Shown in pieces: positions 6,656 to 13,341 of a stretch of 20,115 nucleotides of DNA. Origin of the DNA: an uncultured Clostridia bacterium. Lineage in GTDB: Bacteria > Bacillota > Clostridia > TANB77 > CAG-508. The number at the start of each line of letters is the position of its first letter. The stretch's first letter is position 1. The translations under genes and the position numbers were made by a program. The notes beneath the pieces are model-generated. The model was not told the DNA's origin. It saw nothing but the letters and a program-made list of their open reading frames with translations, and made no database searches. Location of the stretch: NCBI GenBank assembly GCA_947624405.1, contig CANQKB010000014.1, positions 1 through 20,115 on the forward strand, written 5' to 3'.

Positions 6656-7405
6656 TTATTCAGCAATCTTTTTTATCATTTCATCATTAAAAATCACTTC
6701 ATTATCTATGAATGGATTTTTATTTATATATACATTTTCAGCTTTACATTTTTCTATAATTTCTTTTGATTTTGTCAATATAAGCTTTTTCTTCGCCTTC
6801 CCGTATTTAAACATATTTTCTATATTTTCATCATCATCAAAAATATCTAAATCTATATTTATTTCACTTGCATAATCATATATATTTTTTAACAACTCTT
6901 CATATTCATCACAATTAAAAAAAACTTCTATCATTTCATTAGGAATAAATTTTATATTTTTCTTTCTATTTTTATAGATATTGTAATCATTAATTCTGTC
7001 AATAAAAATTGCATTTTCTACATTTTCTAATTTATCAAAAAATTCAATTTTTACATCAATATTATTTTTGTCCAAAATTACATTGATTATTTTTAAAATA
7101 TATTTATTTACTCCTATGCATGTTTCATCAATATTTATTTTCATATCAAAATTATTAATAATTGCTATTAATTCTAAATTAAGAACAACATATGGATTTC
7201 CATTGCAAAAAACTATTTTTTCTTTTTTATTTTTCTTAACGTTCTTTAACTTATAAAATTCAATTATATTTAAAAATTTCTCTATATCTATTTTTCTTTT
7301 ACAATATTTTTCATCTATTTTTTTCATATTCTCAATTTCATTTCTATGTTCCTTTATCTCTTTTTGAATTTTACTAAACATTGCATTATATAAAATCTTT
7401 TCCAT
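6656..7405 (-). CDS. Unrecognised 249-aa soluble protein, second gene of a two-gene operon
   Basis: 249 aa, very rich in Lys, Glu, Asn and Ile. The N-terminal 65 residues are charged and helical; the middle (EKIVFCNGNPYVVLNLELIA then INIDETCIGVNKYILKIINV) looks like alternating strands and helices; an acidic stretch, DIFDDDENIENMFKYGKAKK, follows. No signal peptide, membrane segment or catalytic motif that I recognise. AGGAGG lies seven nt before the ATG, 17 nt after the stop of the 799-aa gene, so the two are co-transcribed and presumably work together. No in-frame CGG. Confidence 0.7.
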   Translation of the reverse strand: MEKILYNAMFSKIQKEIKEHRNEIENMKKIDEKYCKRKIDIEKFLNIIEFYKLKNVKKNKKEKIVFCNGNPYVVLNLELIAIINNFDMKINIDETCIGVNKYILKIINVILDKNNIDVKIEFFDKLENVENAIFIDRINDYNIYKNRKKNIKFIPNEMIEVFFNCDEYEELLKNIYDYASEINIDLDIFDDDENIENMFKYGKAKKKLILTKSKEIIEKCKAENVYINKNPFIDNEVIFNDEMIKKIAE

Positions 7406-7422
7406 TTGTTCCTCCTAAAAAG

Positions 7423-9822
7423 CTATTCTCTAATTCTTCTCGAGTTTTCAACACCCTCAAGTGCTCTATCAATTTCTTGTAAGTCCTCTTCTGTATATCT
7501 TTGATTCTGTGTATTCATTCCAAAATAATTTTTTACGCTTTCTCCCCACTTTTTGCTGTGTACTATTCTTGTAGATAATCCATTATTATTTAAAACCCTC
7601 AAATTACTCCTATTTATTGTTCCATCTACAACTATGTTATTTATATTGGTATAAAACATATTAGTATCCATTATGTATGTTGCATTTCCGTAAGAGTTTA
7701 CCTTTCTTCCATTTCTTCTTTCATGCATTCTTTCAATAATAACTTGTCCTAAATTAGGAAGTAAAAATACTCTATGACCATCCTTGATTTCTTTACCCTT
7801 TGGCAAAAATATCTTAGAATAATTCTTATCAATTAAAGATAATAGTTTCCATCTTGCATGTGCATCTGTTTCATATTCTCGATTTTTCTTTCCCGTTCCA
7901 CTTCGCATCATCCCTGTACTTCTAACAATATTTTTATAGCCTTGTTTAATATCTAGATAATTCTCAAGTTCTTCTCTTATTTTACGTTCTTCTTCACTAT
8001 CACCATCGAATGTACTGTGTATTAAATCAAACTTCTCCTCATAAGATAAATTTGATTTAACTAAAACCATTTTTATAGCTTCAATGTTTATTATCCCTTT
8101 TTGATATAAATTTTTTACATCTATAGGTTTCATATCATTAGTACATAACAAATCTATTATATTTATTCCCCAGTCAACCGCAACATCAAGTGATATTACC
8201 CCGTATTTATATAAAGCTTTTAAAACTTCATCACTTAAATTTTCTTCAAATGAACTTACAAGTTCTTGAGCATTTTCATCTATTTCATTGTTCTCTTTTC
8301 CTTCAATATTCAAGACTTTATAAAGATTCACATATCTATTAGCCAAAGCCATATCTTCCGATGTAACTTCGCTTTCTTCATTTGCTATAATTTCAAATAA
8401 ATCTTTTATTTTTTCATTAACTAATGTATTTAATTGTAATAGTATATTTTCAGCTTTTATTTGTTTCAATTGATTTTCGGAAAAAATCCCTGCTTCATAT
8501 AAAGCCATCATTTTATTTATATCTAACAATTCTTTTTCCATAATGTACAAAAATAATTCATCACAACAATTTCCTTTTGTATATAAAATATTTTCAATAT
8601 TATCTTTAATGGATTGCTCATTATTTTTTAATAAAAATAGTATATTTGAATCAGACTGCATCGCAATTTCATTAATTTCTTTTCTATCAAAATTAGCAAT
8701 TTTAATTTTTATATAAGGAACATCTTTTAACTCTATAACACCTGAAATCAAATCATTTTTTATTTGTGATATTTCTTCTGTACTAATATATCCTTCTTCC
8801 GTAAATCTTTCCATTTCCTTTTGTAAGTCTTTATAAGTAAATTTATTTAAAACACTTTCTTTATCACTGCAAAAAACACCCTTTATTGTTGTTTTAGGTG
8901 ACATTAAATTATTTAATATTTTTATTGTTTCCATTAAAGTTCTCTCTGTATCCTTATCACCTTTTGCTTCTTGTAATTTTTCTAAATATCTATATGCCGT
9001 TACAAGTAACATTTTATCAAAATCAATATATCTAATATTCCTTTTTAATACTTCACTTTGTATATTTAGCACTTCTCTTTTTTCTTCTTGTCCTATAAAA
9101 TCTTCTCCATCTTTAAAGAAAAATAAATCTTGCAATAATTGTTGACTTTTCTCTTCCTCTTCAGGATGTTTTTTTAAATAATTTTTTGTTGCATTATATT
9201 GCATTTGAAATAATACATTTTCTCCAATTTCTTTATCATTAATTATCACATTTACTATATCATTTGGCGACAATGCTAAAGGAAATACTCGCATGTCTAA
9301 AATTTTTTCAAATTCATTAATTCTATCAATTTTATTTTGTGGAACTTTTGATAAACTTTCTAATGGTTGTCCACTTTCAATACAACTAGCCAACTCTCTA
9401 GCTGTTATAACATATATATAATCTATCCATTCATTATTTATTTCAGTTCCAACTACTCTCAAATTTCTACTTTTTATTAAATCTGCTGCCTTTTTCATAA
9501 GTATTGTATCTATTTCTTCACTTTTTTTAGTCATTTTACTTTCTTTTTTTAATTTTAATATATTATTATTTTCATCAAATTTTTTCTTAAAATTATATGC
9601 AGTGAAAAATACCAAAAGATCTTTATCAATAATCTCTTCGTATTTTTCCAAAAATCTCCTTAAAAAAGCTCCATAATTAATATTTTTATCACTTATAAGT
9701 GTTTCATATTCTCGTACTGCTGATTCATCTTTTACAACTAATCTTTTTATCTGTGTATCATTTAAATTAATCCCAGTATAATTTATAATATCTTTTATAC
9801 TAAATTTATCTATTTTATCCAT
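7423..9822 (-). CDS. Unrecognised 799-aa helical-repeat protein with conserved-looking C-terminal domain
   Basis: 799 aa, no signal peptide or membrane segment. Residues about 1-400 are helical and charged; residues about 400-640 contain repeated units with the theme LY..GI/VI (MALYEAGIFSENQLKQI, LKALYKYGVISLDVA, NLYQKGIINIEAIK), suggesting a helical-repeat scaffold. The last 150 residues differ: DAHARWKLLSLID, HRVFLLPNLGQVIIERMHE, YGNATYIMDTNMFY and STRIVHSKKWGESVKNYF look like a compact alpha/beta domain with conserved His, Arg and Trp, possibly the functional part. I do not recognise the family. It is the first gene of the operon, with a hairpin between ribosome site and start codon. No in-frame CGG in the whole gene. 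Confidence 0.75.
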   Translation of the reverse strand: MDKIDKFSIKDIINYTGINLNDTQIKRLVVKDESAVREYETLISDKNINYGAFLRRFLEKYEEIIDKDLLVFFTAYNFKKKFDENNNILKLKKESKMTKKSEEIDTILMKKAADLIKSRNLRVVGTEINNEWIDYIYVITARELASCIESGQPLESLSKVPQNKIDRINEFEKILDMRVFPLALSPNDIVNVIINDKEIGENVLFQMQYNATKNYLKKHPEEEEKSQQLLQDLFFFKDGEDFIGQEEKREVLNIQSEVLKRNIRYIDFDKMLLVTAYRYLEKLQEAKGDKDTERTLMETIKILNNLMSPKTTIKGVFCSDKESVLNKFTYKDLQKEMERFTEEGYISTEEISQIKNDLISGVIELKDVPYIKIKIANFDRKEINEIAMQSDSNILFLLKNNEQSIKDNIENILYTKGNCCDELFLYIMEKELLDINKMMALYEAGIFSENQLKQIKAENILLQLNTLVNEKIKDLFEIIANEESEVTSEDMALANRYVNLYKVLNIEGKENNEIDENAQELVSSFEENLSDEVLKALYKYGVISLDVAVDWGINIIDLLCTNDMKPIDVKNLYQKGIINIEAIKMVLVKSNLSYEEKFDLIHSTFDGDSEEERKIREELENYLDIKQGYKNIVRSTGMMRSGTGKKNREYETDAHARWKLLSLIDKNYSKIFLPKGKEIKDGHRVFLLPNLGQVIIERMHERRNGRKVNSYGNATYIMDTNMFYTNINNIVVDGTINRSNLRVLNNNGLSTRIVHSKKWGESVKNYFGMNTQNQRYTEEDLQEIDRALEGVENSRRIRE

Positions 9823-9860
9823 ATCTAATTGTATGATAATTAATTATCATACACTCCTTT
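9823..9860 (-). promoter_or_regulatory. Shine-Dalgarno, 24-bp perfect palindrome, 7-nt gap, ATG (799-aa gene leader)
   Basis: The only good ribosome site, AAAGGAG (9860-9854), is 31 nt from the ATG. A perfect 24-bp palindrome (9830-9853, arms TGTATGATAATT) fills the interval, leaving ATTAGAT before the ATG. If the mRNA folds, the ribosome site comes to a normal distance. The palindrome also contains an ATG three nt after GGAG that would start an 11-codon leader (MIINYHTIRYG) ending over the main start. It could also be a repressor operator. Confidence 0.65.
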
Positions 9861-9952
9861 CTTTTAATTAATATAAAATAATGTTATTATATCACCTAAT
9901 TTTTATTTTACCACTTTTTTACATTAATTGCAAGATTTATGTAAATTAATAT

Positions 9953-9980
9953 ACATATTTTTCTTTTTATAACATATATT
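9953..9980 (+). promoter_or_regulatory. Possible sporulation (sigma-E-like) promoter of spmAB
   Basis: ACATATTT (9953-9960), 12-nt spacer, CATATATT (9973-9980) resemble the -35 and -10 of sigma-E-type promoters, which drive spmA in Bacillus. The match is loose in this AT-rich DNA. Confidence 0.3.
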
Positions 9981-9997
9981 GTTTTGAGGAATTTAAA

Positions 9998-10576
9998 ATG
10001 TTAAATATTATTTGGCCTATTTTTATAATAATTTCATATGTATATGCAATATTTTCTGGAAATATTGAGAATATAAATAATAGTATCTTTGAATCAGCAA
10101 CATCTGCAGTTGATTTATCCATCACATTTTTTGGTACTATAACACTATGGTGTGGCATTATGCAAATTGCAAAGGATTCATCGCTTTCTCAAAAATTTAC
10201 AAAATTATTAAATCCTTTTATTAAATTCCTATTTCCTGATGTACAAAAAAACTCTAAAGCTTATGAAGAAATTTCATTAAATATAGTTGCTAATATCCTT
10301 GGACTTGGTAATGCCTCCACACCTCTTGGACTCAAGGCTATGGAAACATTGCAGGAAGAAAACCACAAAAAAGATACCCTAAGCAATTCAATGGCTATGT
10401 TAGTTTTAATAAACACTGCATCAATACAATTAATACCATCTACAGTTATTGCAATTCGTACTTCCCTAGGTTCTTCTAATCCAACATCAATTATATTTCC
10501 AGTATGGATTGCAACTTTTTCTGCAACTTTTATAGCTATACTAGTTGCCAAAATACTAATTAAATTTGGAAAATAA
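9998..10576 (+). CDS. spmA: Spore maturation protein A
   Basis: 192 aa, membrane protein of the nucleoside-recognition/Gate domain type. Motifs: WCGIMQIAKDSSL near residue 50, EISLNIVANILGLGNASTP (residues about 90-107), and KAMETLQEENHKK, all typical of SpmA; four to five membrane segments. SpmA with SpmB acts in spore core dehydration in Bacillus. TGAGGA lies seven nt before the ATG. It is followed after 12 nt by spmB, the usual pair. The frame is intact, without any CGG. Confidence 0.93.
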   Translation: MLNIIWPIFIIISYVYAIFSGNIENINNSIFESATSAVDLSITFFGTITLWCGIMQIAKDSSLSQKFTKLLNPFIKFLFPDVQKNSKAYEEISLNIVANILGLGNASTPLGLKAMETLQEENHKKDTLSNSMAMLVLINTASIQLIPSTVIAIRTSLGSSNPTSIIFPVWIATFSATFIAILVAKILIKFGK

Positions 10577-10588
10577 AGAGGTGGTAAA

Positions 10589-11133
10589 ATGAAATTTATA
10601 AGCTACATTTCTACTATTGCTGTACCTTTTGTAATATTCTATATTATCACATATGGTTTTACAGAAAAAATAAAAGTTTTCGATAGTTTTTTAAAACGGA
10701 GCAAAAGATGGAATAAAAACTGTTATAAAAATCTTTCCAACATTAGTAGGTTTATTCTTAGCAATTAGTGCATTACGAAATTCTGGTCTTATAGATCTAA
10801 TAGCAAACCTTTTAACACCTATTTTAAATCTTTTATCAATTCCTGCTGAAGTACTGCCTCTTATGCTACTTCGTCCAATTTCTGGAAGTGCAGCTACCTC
10901 CATTGCTGTAGATATTATGAAGACATATGGTGTAGATAATTTAGCACGGACTTATTGCATCAACAATTATGGGATGTACTGAAACCACTTTATATACAAT
11001 TGCTATATATACGAGCACAGTAAAAATAAAAAAAATTCGCTTTGTTCTTGCAGTTGCTTTACTCGCTGATTTAACTGGCATGTTAGTCTCTGTCGAATTC
11101 TTTAGGCTTATGTCAAACTATGCCGTTCTATAA
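10589..11133 (+). CDS. spmB: Spore maturation protein B (two CGG +1 recoding sites)
   Basis: 180 aa if two +1 shifts are applied. The three frame pieces together give a full SpmB: an N-terminal helix up to SFLK, then GAKDGIKTVIKIFPTLVGLF, ISALRNSGL, LMLLRPISGSAATS, VDIMKTYGVDNLA, then GLIASTIMGCTETTLYTIA and a last helix LLADLTGMLVS. Length and motif order equal intact SpmB. The breaks are in-frame CGG codons at 10697-10699 (codon 37) and 10947-10949. After each, the normal frame closes (TAG after the first) while the +1 frame continues at a glycine that SpmB proteins have. No other damage is visible, which speaks against decay. AGAGGTGG lies before the ATG; spmA is 12 nt upstream. Confidence 0.9.
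10697..10699 (+). other. CGG +1 recoding site 1 in spmB
   Basis: TTT-TTA-AAA-CGG-AGC-AAA. Skipping the C gives FLK-GAKDGIKTVIKIFP, the usual SpmB cytoplasmic segment; the unshifted frame gives RSKRWNKNCYKNLSN and a stop. Confidence 0.8.
10947..10949 (+). other. CGG +1 recoding site 2 in spmB
   Basis: Read in the frame set by the first shift, AAT-TTA-GCA-CGG-ACT-TAT ends in TGA within 11 codons. Skipping the C gives NLA-GLIASTIMGCTETTLY, matching the conserved serine/threonine-rich SpmB motif. The second shift does not restore the original frame, so it is not a compensating indel. Confidence 0.8.
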
Positions 11134-11350
11134 ATTATTTTAAATGTCTGCTGATTTATTAATTTAATAATCTTTTGAAATATTTTTATCATTTTTTTAT
11201 TCATTTCTACCGCTTTCAATATTATCAATTGTTTTCATCTTAATCATATAGAAATAAAATTTGAAAAGCTATCTTTTTTCCTAATTTTTCCCAGTTCGTA
11301 ATCAACAAGTTGAAATCTTAAAGTGCTTATTTTAATAGGTCTTGGGATGT
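11134..11350. other. Gene-free stretch after spmB
   Basis: About 217 nt of AT-rich DNA between spmB and the Spo0A-box promoter. I see no gene with a ribosome site and no clear terminator for spmAB; tiny minus-strand ORFs of 16 and 30 codons are present but unsupported. Confidence 0.5.
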
Positions 11351-11354
11351 CCTT

Positions 11355-11381
11355 CGTCGAATTTTGTCGAAAAATGTCGAT
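11355..11381 (+). promoter_or_regulatory. Three phased Spo0A boxes
   Basis: CGTCGAA (11355-11361), TGTCGAA (11365-11371, perfect consensus) and TGTCGAT (11375-11381) follow each other with exactly 10-bp spacing, one helical turn. A further reverse-strand partial box (GGTCGAA, complement of 11399-11405) lies in the promoter spacer. Phased 0A boxes are the normal binding arrangement for phosphorylated Spo0A. Confidence 0.75.
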
Positions 11382-11390
11382 GAGTTATTC

Positions 11391-11419
11391 TTGACATTTT
11401 TCGACCTATGTTGTATTAT
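11391..11419 (+). promoter_or_regulatory. Strong sigma-A promoter upstream of a candidate sRNA
   Basis: TTGACA (11391-11396), 17-nt spacer, TATTAT (11414-11419), expected start near 11426. It is ten nt after the Spo0A boxes. No coding gene follows before the terminator at 11669-11720. Confidence 0.75.
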
Positions 11420-11425
11420 AATTAT

Positions 11426-11720
11426 AGTATTAACAAATTCTTAAAGTATTATTTTTAATTACTTTCCGATTTATGTTAAATAATTTTTATTTTCAATTTA
11501 TTTTTAAATCTATTTTGTTACACAATCATAAAATTCAATTTAAAAATAATTTTAACTCAACATTAATCTTGTAGAGGATAAAATTTTTATCCATTCGCAA
11601 ACCCCCAAAAAAAATAATACGCGAATATTAATTCCTCTACAAAAAACTCTTTTTGGAGTCATATATTAAAGTGTTTTTGCAGGTTATTATTCTCTGTAAA
11701 AGCACTTCTTTTTTATTTTT
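11426..11720 (+). ncRNA. Candidate Spo0A-controlled small RNA with C-rich hairpin loop
   Basis: A near-consensus promoter, no ORF with a ribosome site, several stems and a strong terminator delimit about 295 nt. Stems: TTATTTTTAAAT with ATTTAAAAATAA in the 5' half; TGTAGAGGA (11570-11578) with TCCTCTACA (11633-11641), enclosing ATTCGC (11593-11598) with GCGAAT (11621-11626). The enclosed 22-nt loop has a CCCCC run followed by A's, as in Gram-positive sRNAs that mask Shine-Dalgarno sequences through C-rich loops. I do not recognise an Rfam family. The regulatory role is inference. Confidence 0.55.
11669..11720 (+). terminator. Terminator of the candidate sRNA
   Basis: AAGTGTTTTTGCAG (11669-11682) pairs over 14 positions, two of them wobbles, with CTGTAAAAGCACTT (11694-11707), followed by a long T tract. 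Confidence 0.8.
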
Positions 11721-11726
11721 TGATTT

Positions 11727-11937
11727 GTTACAGTTCACACCCTAATTAGCTAAGCGTGGAGGAATGTTTTAAAAATCGAAGTGAGTTCGACCTACTCGTT
11801 TACTTGCTTGTATTGTTTCAAATTCGTATTTATCATTTAACAGCCAAAAATAGCTTAAACGCCTTGAAGAACGCAACGCCGCATTTTTAAAATCATTTCC
11901 TCAGGTAGCTTAGCGGAAATTGGCTGTGAATTGTAAC
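11727..11937. ncRNA. Rod-shaped foldback, candidate 6S-like structured RNA
   Basis: The ends pair over 13 bp (GTTACAGTTCACA 11727-11739 with TGTGAATTGTAAC 11925-11937). After a 9/10-nt internal loop, GCTAAGC (11749-11755) pairs with GCTTAGC (11908-11914); after another loop GGAATG pairs with CATTTCC (one bulge) and TTTTAAAAAT (11767-11776) with ATTTTTAAAA (11883-11892). The result is a long rod of about 211 nt with internal bubbles, the size and shape of 6S RNA, but I cannot match its sequence. No clear promoter directly upstream, and the strand is undecided. It could also be a degenerate MITE. Confidence 0.4.
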
Positions 11938-11964
11938 TTTGATTTAACTTTTTTAATATATTTT

Positions 11965-11988
11965 TGTCGTATTTTGTTGAATGTTGTA
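11965..11988 (+). promoter_or_regulatory. Spo0A-like boxes in the abrB promoter region
   Basis: TGTCGTA (11965-11971), TGTTGAA (11975-11981) and TGTTGTA (11982-11988) lie about 60-85 nt before abrB; the first two are spaced 10 bp. A TATTATAAA (12002-12010) -10 region follows. In Bacillus abrB is repressed through tandem 0A boxes at this position. The boxes here are imperfect (5-6 of 7). Confidence 0.5.
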
Positions 11989-12048
11989 TTTTTTTGTGAT
12001 ATATTATAAATAGTACAATTAATATTTGCTTATAAAGGAGGAAAACTT

Positions 12049-12318
12049 ATGATTAGATCAACTGGTATCACAAGAAAAATTGACGAGCTCGGAAGAATTG
12101 TTCTTCCATCAGAACTAAGGAAAAAATTAGAACTAAATGATAAAGATGCAGTAGAGTTTTTCATCGATGGTTCTTCTGTCATTTTAAGAAAATTTACTTC
12201 AAATTGTATTTTCTGTGGTTCAAATAAAAATTTACTTTCATATAACAATAAGTTAATATGTGATAAATGTAAAAATAACATTACTAATCTTGATGAAACA
12301 TCTACTGATAATACTTAA
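12049..12318 (+). CDS. abrB: AbrB-family transition-state regulator with zinc-ribbon-like tail
   Basis: 89 aa. The N-terminal swapped-hairpin DNA-binding domain is typical: RSTGITRKIDELGRIVLPSE followed by LRKKLELNDKDAVEFF. The C-terminal part carries two CxxC pairs (Cys53, Cys56, Cys71, Cys74), a small zinc-ribbon-like unit found in some clostridial AbrB/SpoVT relatives. AAAGGAGG lies eight nt before the ATG. It faces rsmI tail to tail as in Bacillus, and upstream Spo0A-like boxes suggest repression at sporulation onset. An out-of-frame CGG occurs at Leu-Gly (CTC-GGA), showing that the trinucleotide itself is tolerated. Confidence 0.88.
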   Translation: MIRSTGITRKIDELGRIVLPSELRKKLELNDKDAVEFFIDGSSVILRKFTSNCIFCGSNKNLLSYNNKLICDKCKNNITNLDETSTDNT

Positions 12319-12371
12319 TATAATAAACAAACTCATATAATTTTTGAATATTTTTAATTTTTGTTGATTCA

Positions 12372-12425
12372 AAAAAAAGACATGCATTAACATAACTGAT
12401 AAAATTACGTTGCATGTCTTTTTTT
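12372..12425. terminator. Bidirectional terminator between abrB and rsmI
   Basis: A stem of 15 bp (12372-12386 with 12411-12425) has GACATGCA as its core, with A run on one side and T run on the other. The right arm can alternatively pair with ACATGCAAC at 12433-12441, giving a second hairpin. Confidence 0.85.
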
Positions 12426-12469
12426 GTATAAAAAACATGCAACTTCTCACCTTAAAATAAAAAATTATT

Positions 12470-13285
12470 TTATATAAATTTTTTATATATTTCATCCTTT
12501 TTTACGTTTCTGTCTTTAGCAATTAGTTTAATTATTTCTTTTTTACTATATCCTAATTTTTCGTAATATATATAATGTTCTTCTATTGTCATATTTTCAA
12601 AAGTATTTTCATCTTTTTCTTCACACTTATCAATAACAATAACAAATTCTCCCTTAGGATTATCTATTTTTTCAATTAATTCTTCTGCTGTTCCTTCAAT
12701 ATATTCTTCGTGTATTTTTGTCAACTCTCTTGCCAACACTATTTTCCTTTTTTGTGTAACCTCTTTTAAATCTTGTAAAGTTGTAATTACTTTATGCGGT
12801 GCTTCATATAAAATAATTGTTTTTTTAGAAATATTTATTTCCCTTAGTTTCTCTTTTCTCATTTTTTTATTTAATGGTAAAAAACCTAAAAAGCAAAATT
12901 CTCTTGCATCTATTCCTGAAGCAATAAGTGCTGTAATTAAAGCACATGGTCCAGGTACTGGGACAATTTTTATATTTTCCTTTAAAGCAATTTCAACAAT
13001 TTCTCCTCCTGGATCTGATATTACAGGTGTTCCTGCATCAGAAATTAATGCAATATTTTCCCCTGATTTTAATTTTTTAATTATTTCATTTGCTCTATCC
13101 TCTGTACTATGCCTATGAAAACTTATCATTGGCTTTGATATTTCTAAATGATTTAATAATTTAAGTGATTGTCTCGTATCTTCTGCAACCACTACATCAA
13201 CTTCCTTTAAAATTCTAATTGCACGTAAAGTAATATCTTCCAAATTTCCAATTGGAGTTGCAACTAAATATAAAATTCCACTCAT
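12470..13285 (-). CDS. rsmI: 16S rRNA (cytidine1402-2'-O)-methyltransferase
   Basis: 271 aa, full length. Family motifs: LYLVATPIGNLEDITLRA at the N-terminus, EDTRQSLKLLNH, SDAGTPVISDPGG (about 82-94), VPGPCALITALIASG, and the late ARELTKIHEEY. SAM-dependent tetrapyrrole-methylase fold; methylates C1402 of 16S rRNA at the decoding centre. ATG at 13285; the ribosome site is separated from it by a hairpin. With the methylase upstream and converging abrB, it keeps the Bacillus yabB-yabC-abrB arrangement. Confidence 0.95.
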   Translation of the reverse strand: MSGILYLVATPIGNLEDITLRAIRILKEVDVVVAEDTRQSLKLLNHLEISKPMISFHRHSTEDRANEIIKKLKSGENIALISDAGTPVISDPGGEIVEIALKENIKIVPVPGPCALITALIASGIDAREFCFLGFLPLNKKMRKEKLREINISKKTIILYEAPHKVITTLQDLKEVTQKRKIVLARELTKIHEEYIEGTAEELIEKIDNPKGEFVIVIDKCEEKDENTFENMTIEEHYIYYEKLGYSKKEIIKLIAKDRNVKKDEIYKKFI

Positions 13286-13332
13286 AATTTTTATATGATA
13301 TATTTATATTTTAAATAATCATATGCTCCTTT
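13286..13332 (-). promoter_or_regulatory. Shine-Dalgarno, hairpin, 7-nt gap, ATG (rsmI leader)
   Basis: AAAGGAG (13332-13326) is 40 nt before the rsmI ATG. Between them lies a hairpin (13324-13293; ATATGAT at one end pairs with ATCATAT, continued by ATTTA/TAAAT with one bulge), then AAAAATT, then ATG. As in the 799-aa gene, the gap after the hairpin is exactly 7 nt, and an ATG stands three nt after GGAG, here opening a mini-ORF of three codons (ATG-ATT-ATT-TAA). Confidence 0.65.
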
Positions 13333-13341
13333 CTTAAAATA

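Noticed and set aside
457..10949. Frame breaks as simple sequencing errors or pseudogenes
   Set aside because: Not excluded, but disfavoured: all breaks are +1 C in the same codon phase before Gly, long genes of 799 and 1442 codons are intact, and spmB has no other lesion. Only reads can settle it.
11134..11230. Minus-strand mini-ORFs of 16 and 30 codons after spmB
   Set aside because: No convincing ribosome site; the lysine-rich composition is expected from AT-rich DNA.
11130..11340. CRISPR or other short-repeat array
   Set aside because: No regularly spaced repeats here or elsewhere in the window apart from the 24-bp and 132-bp repeats reported.
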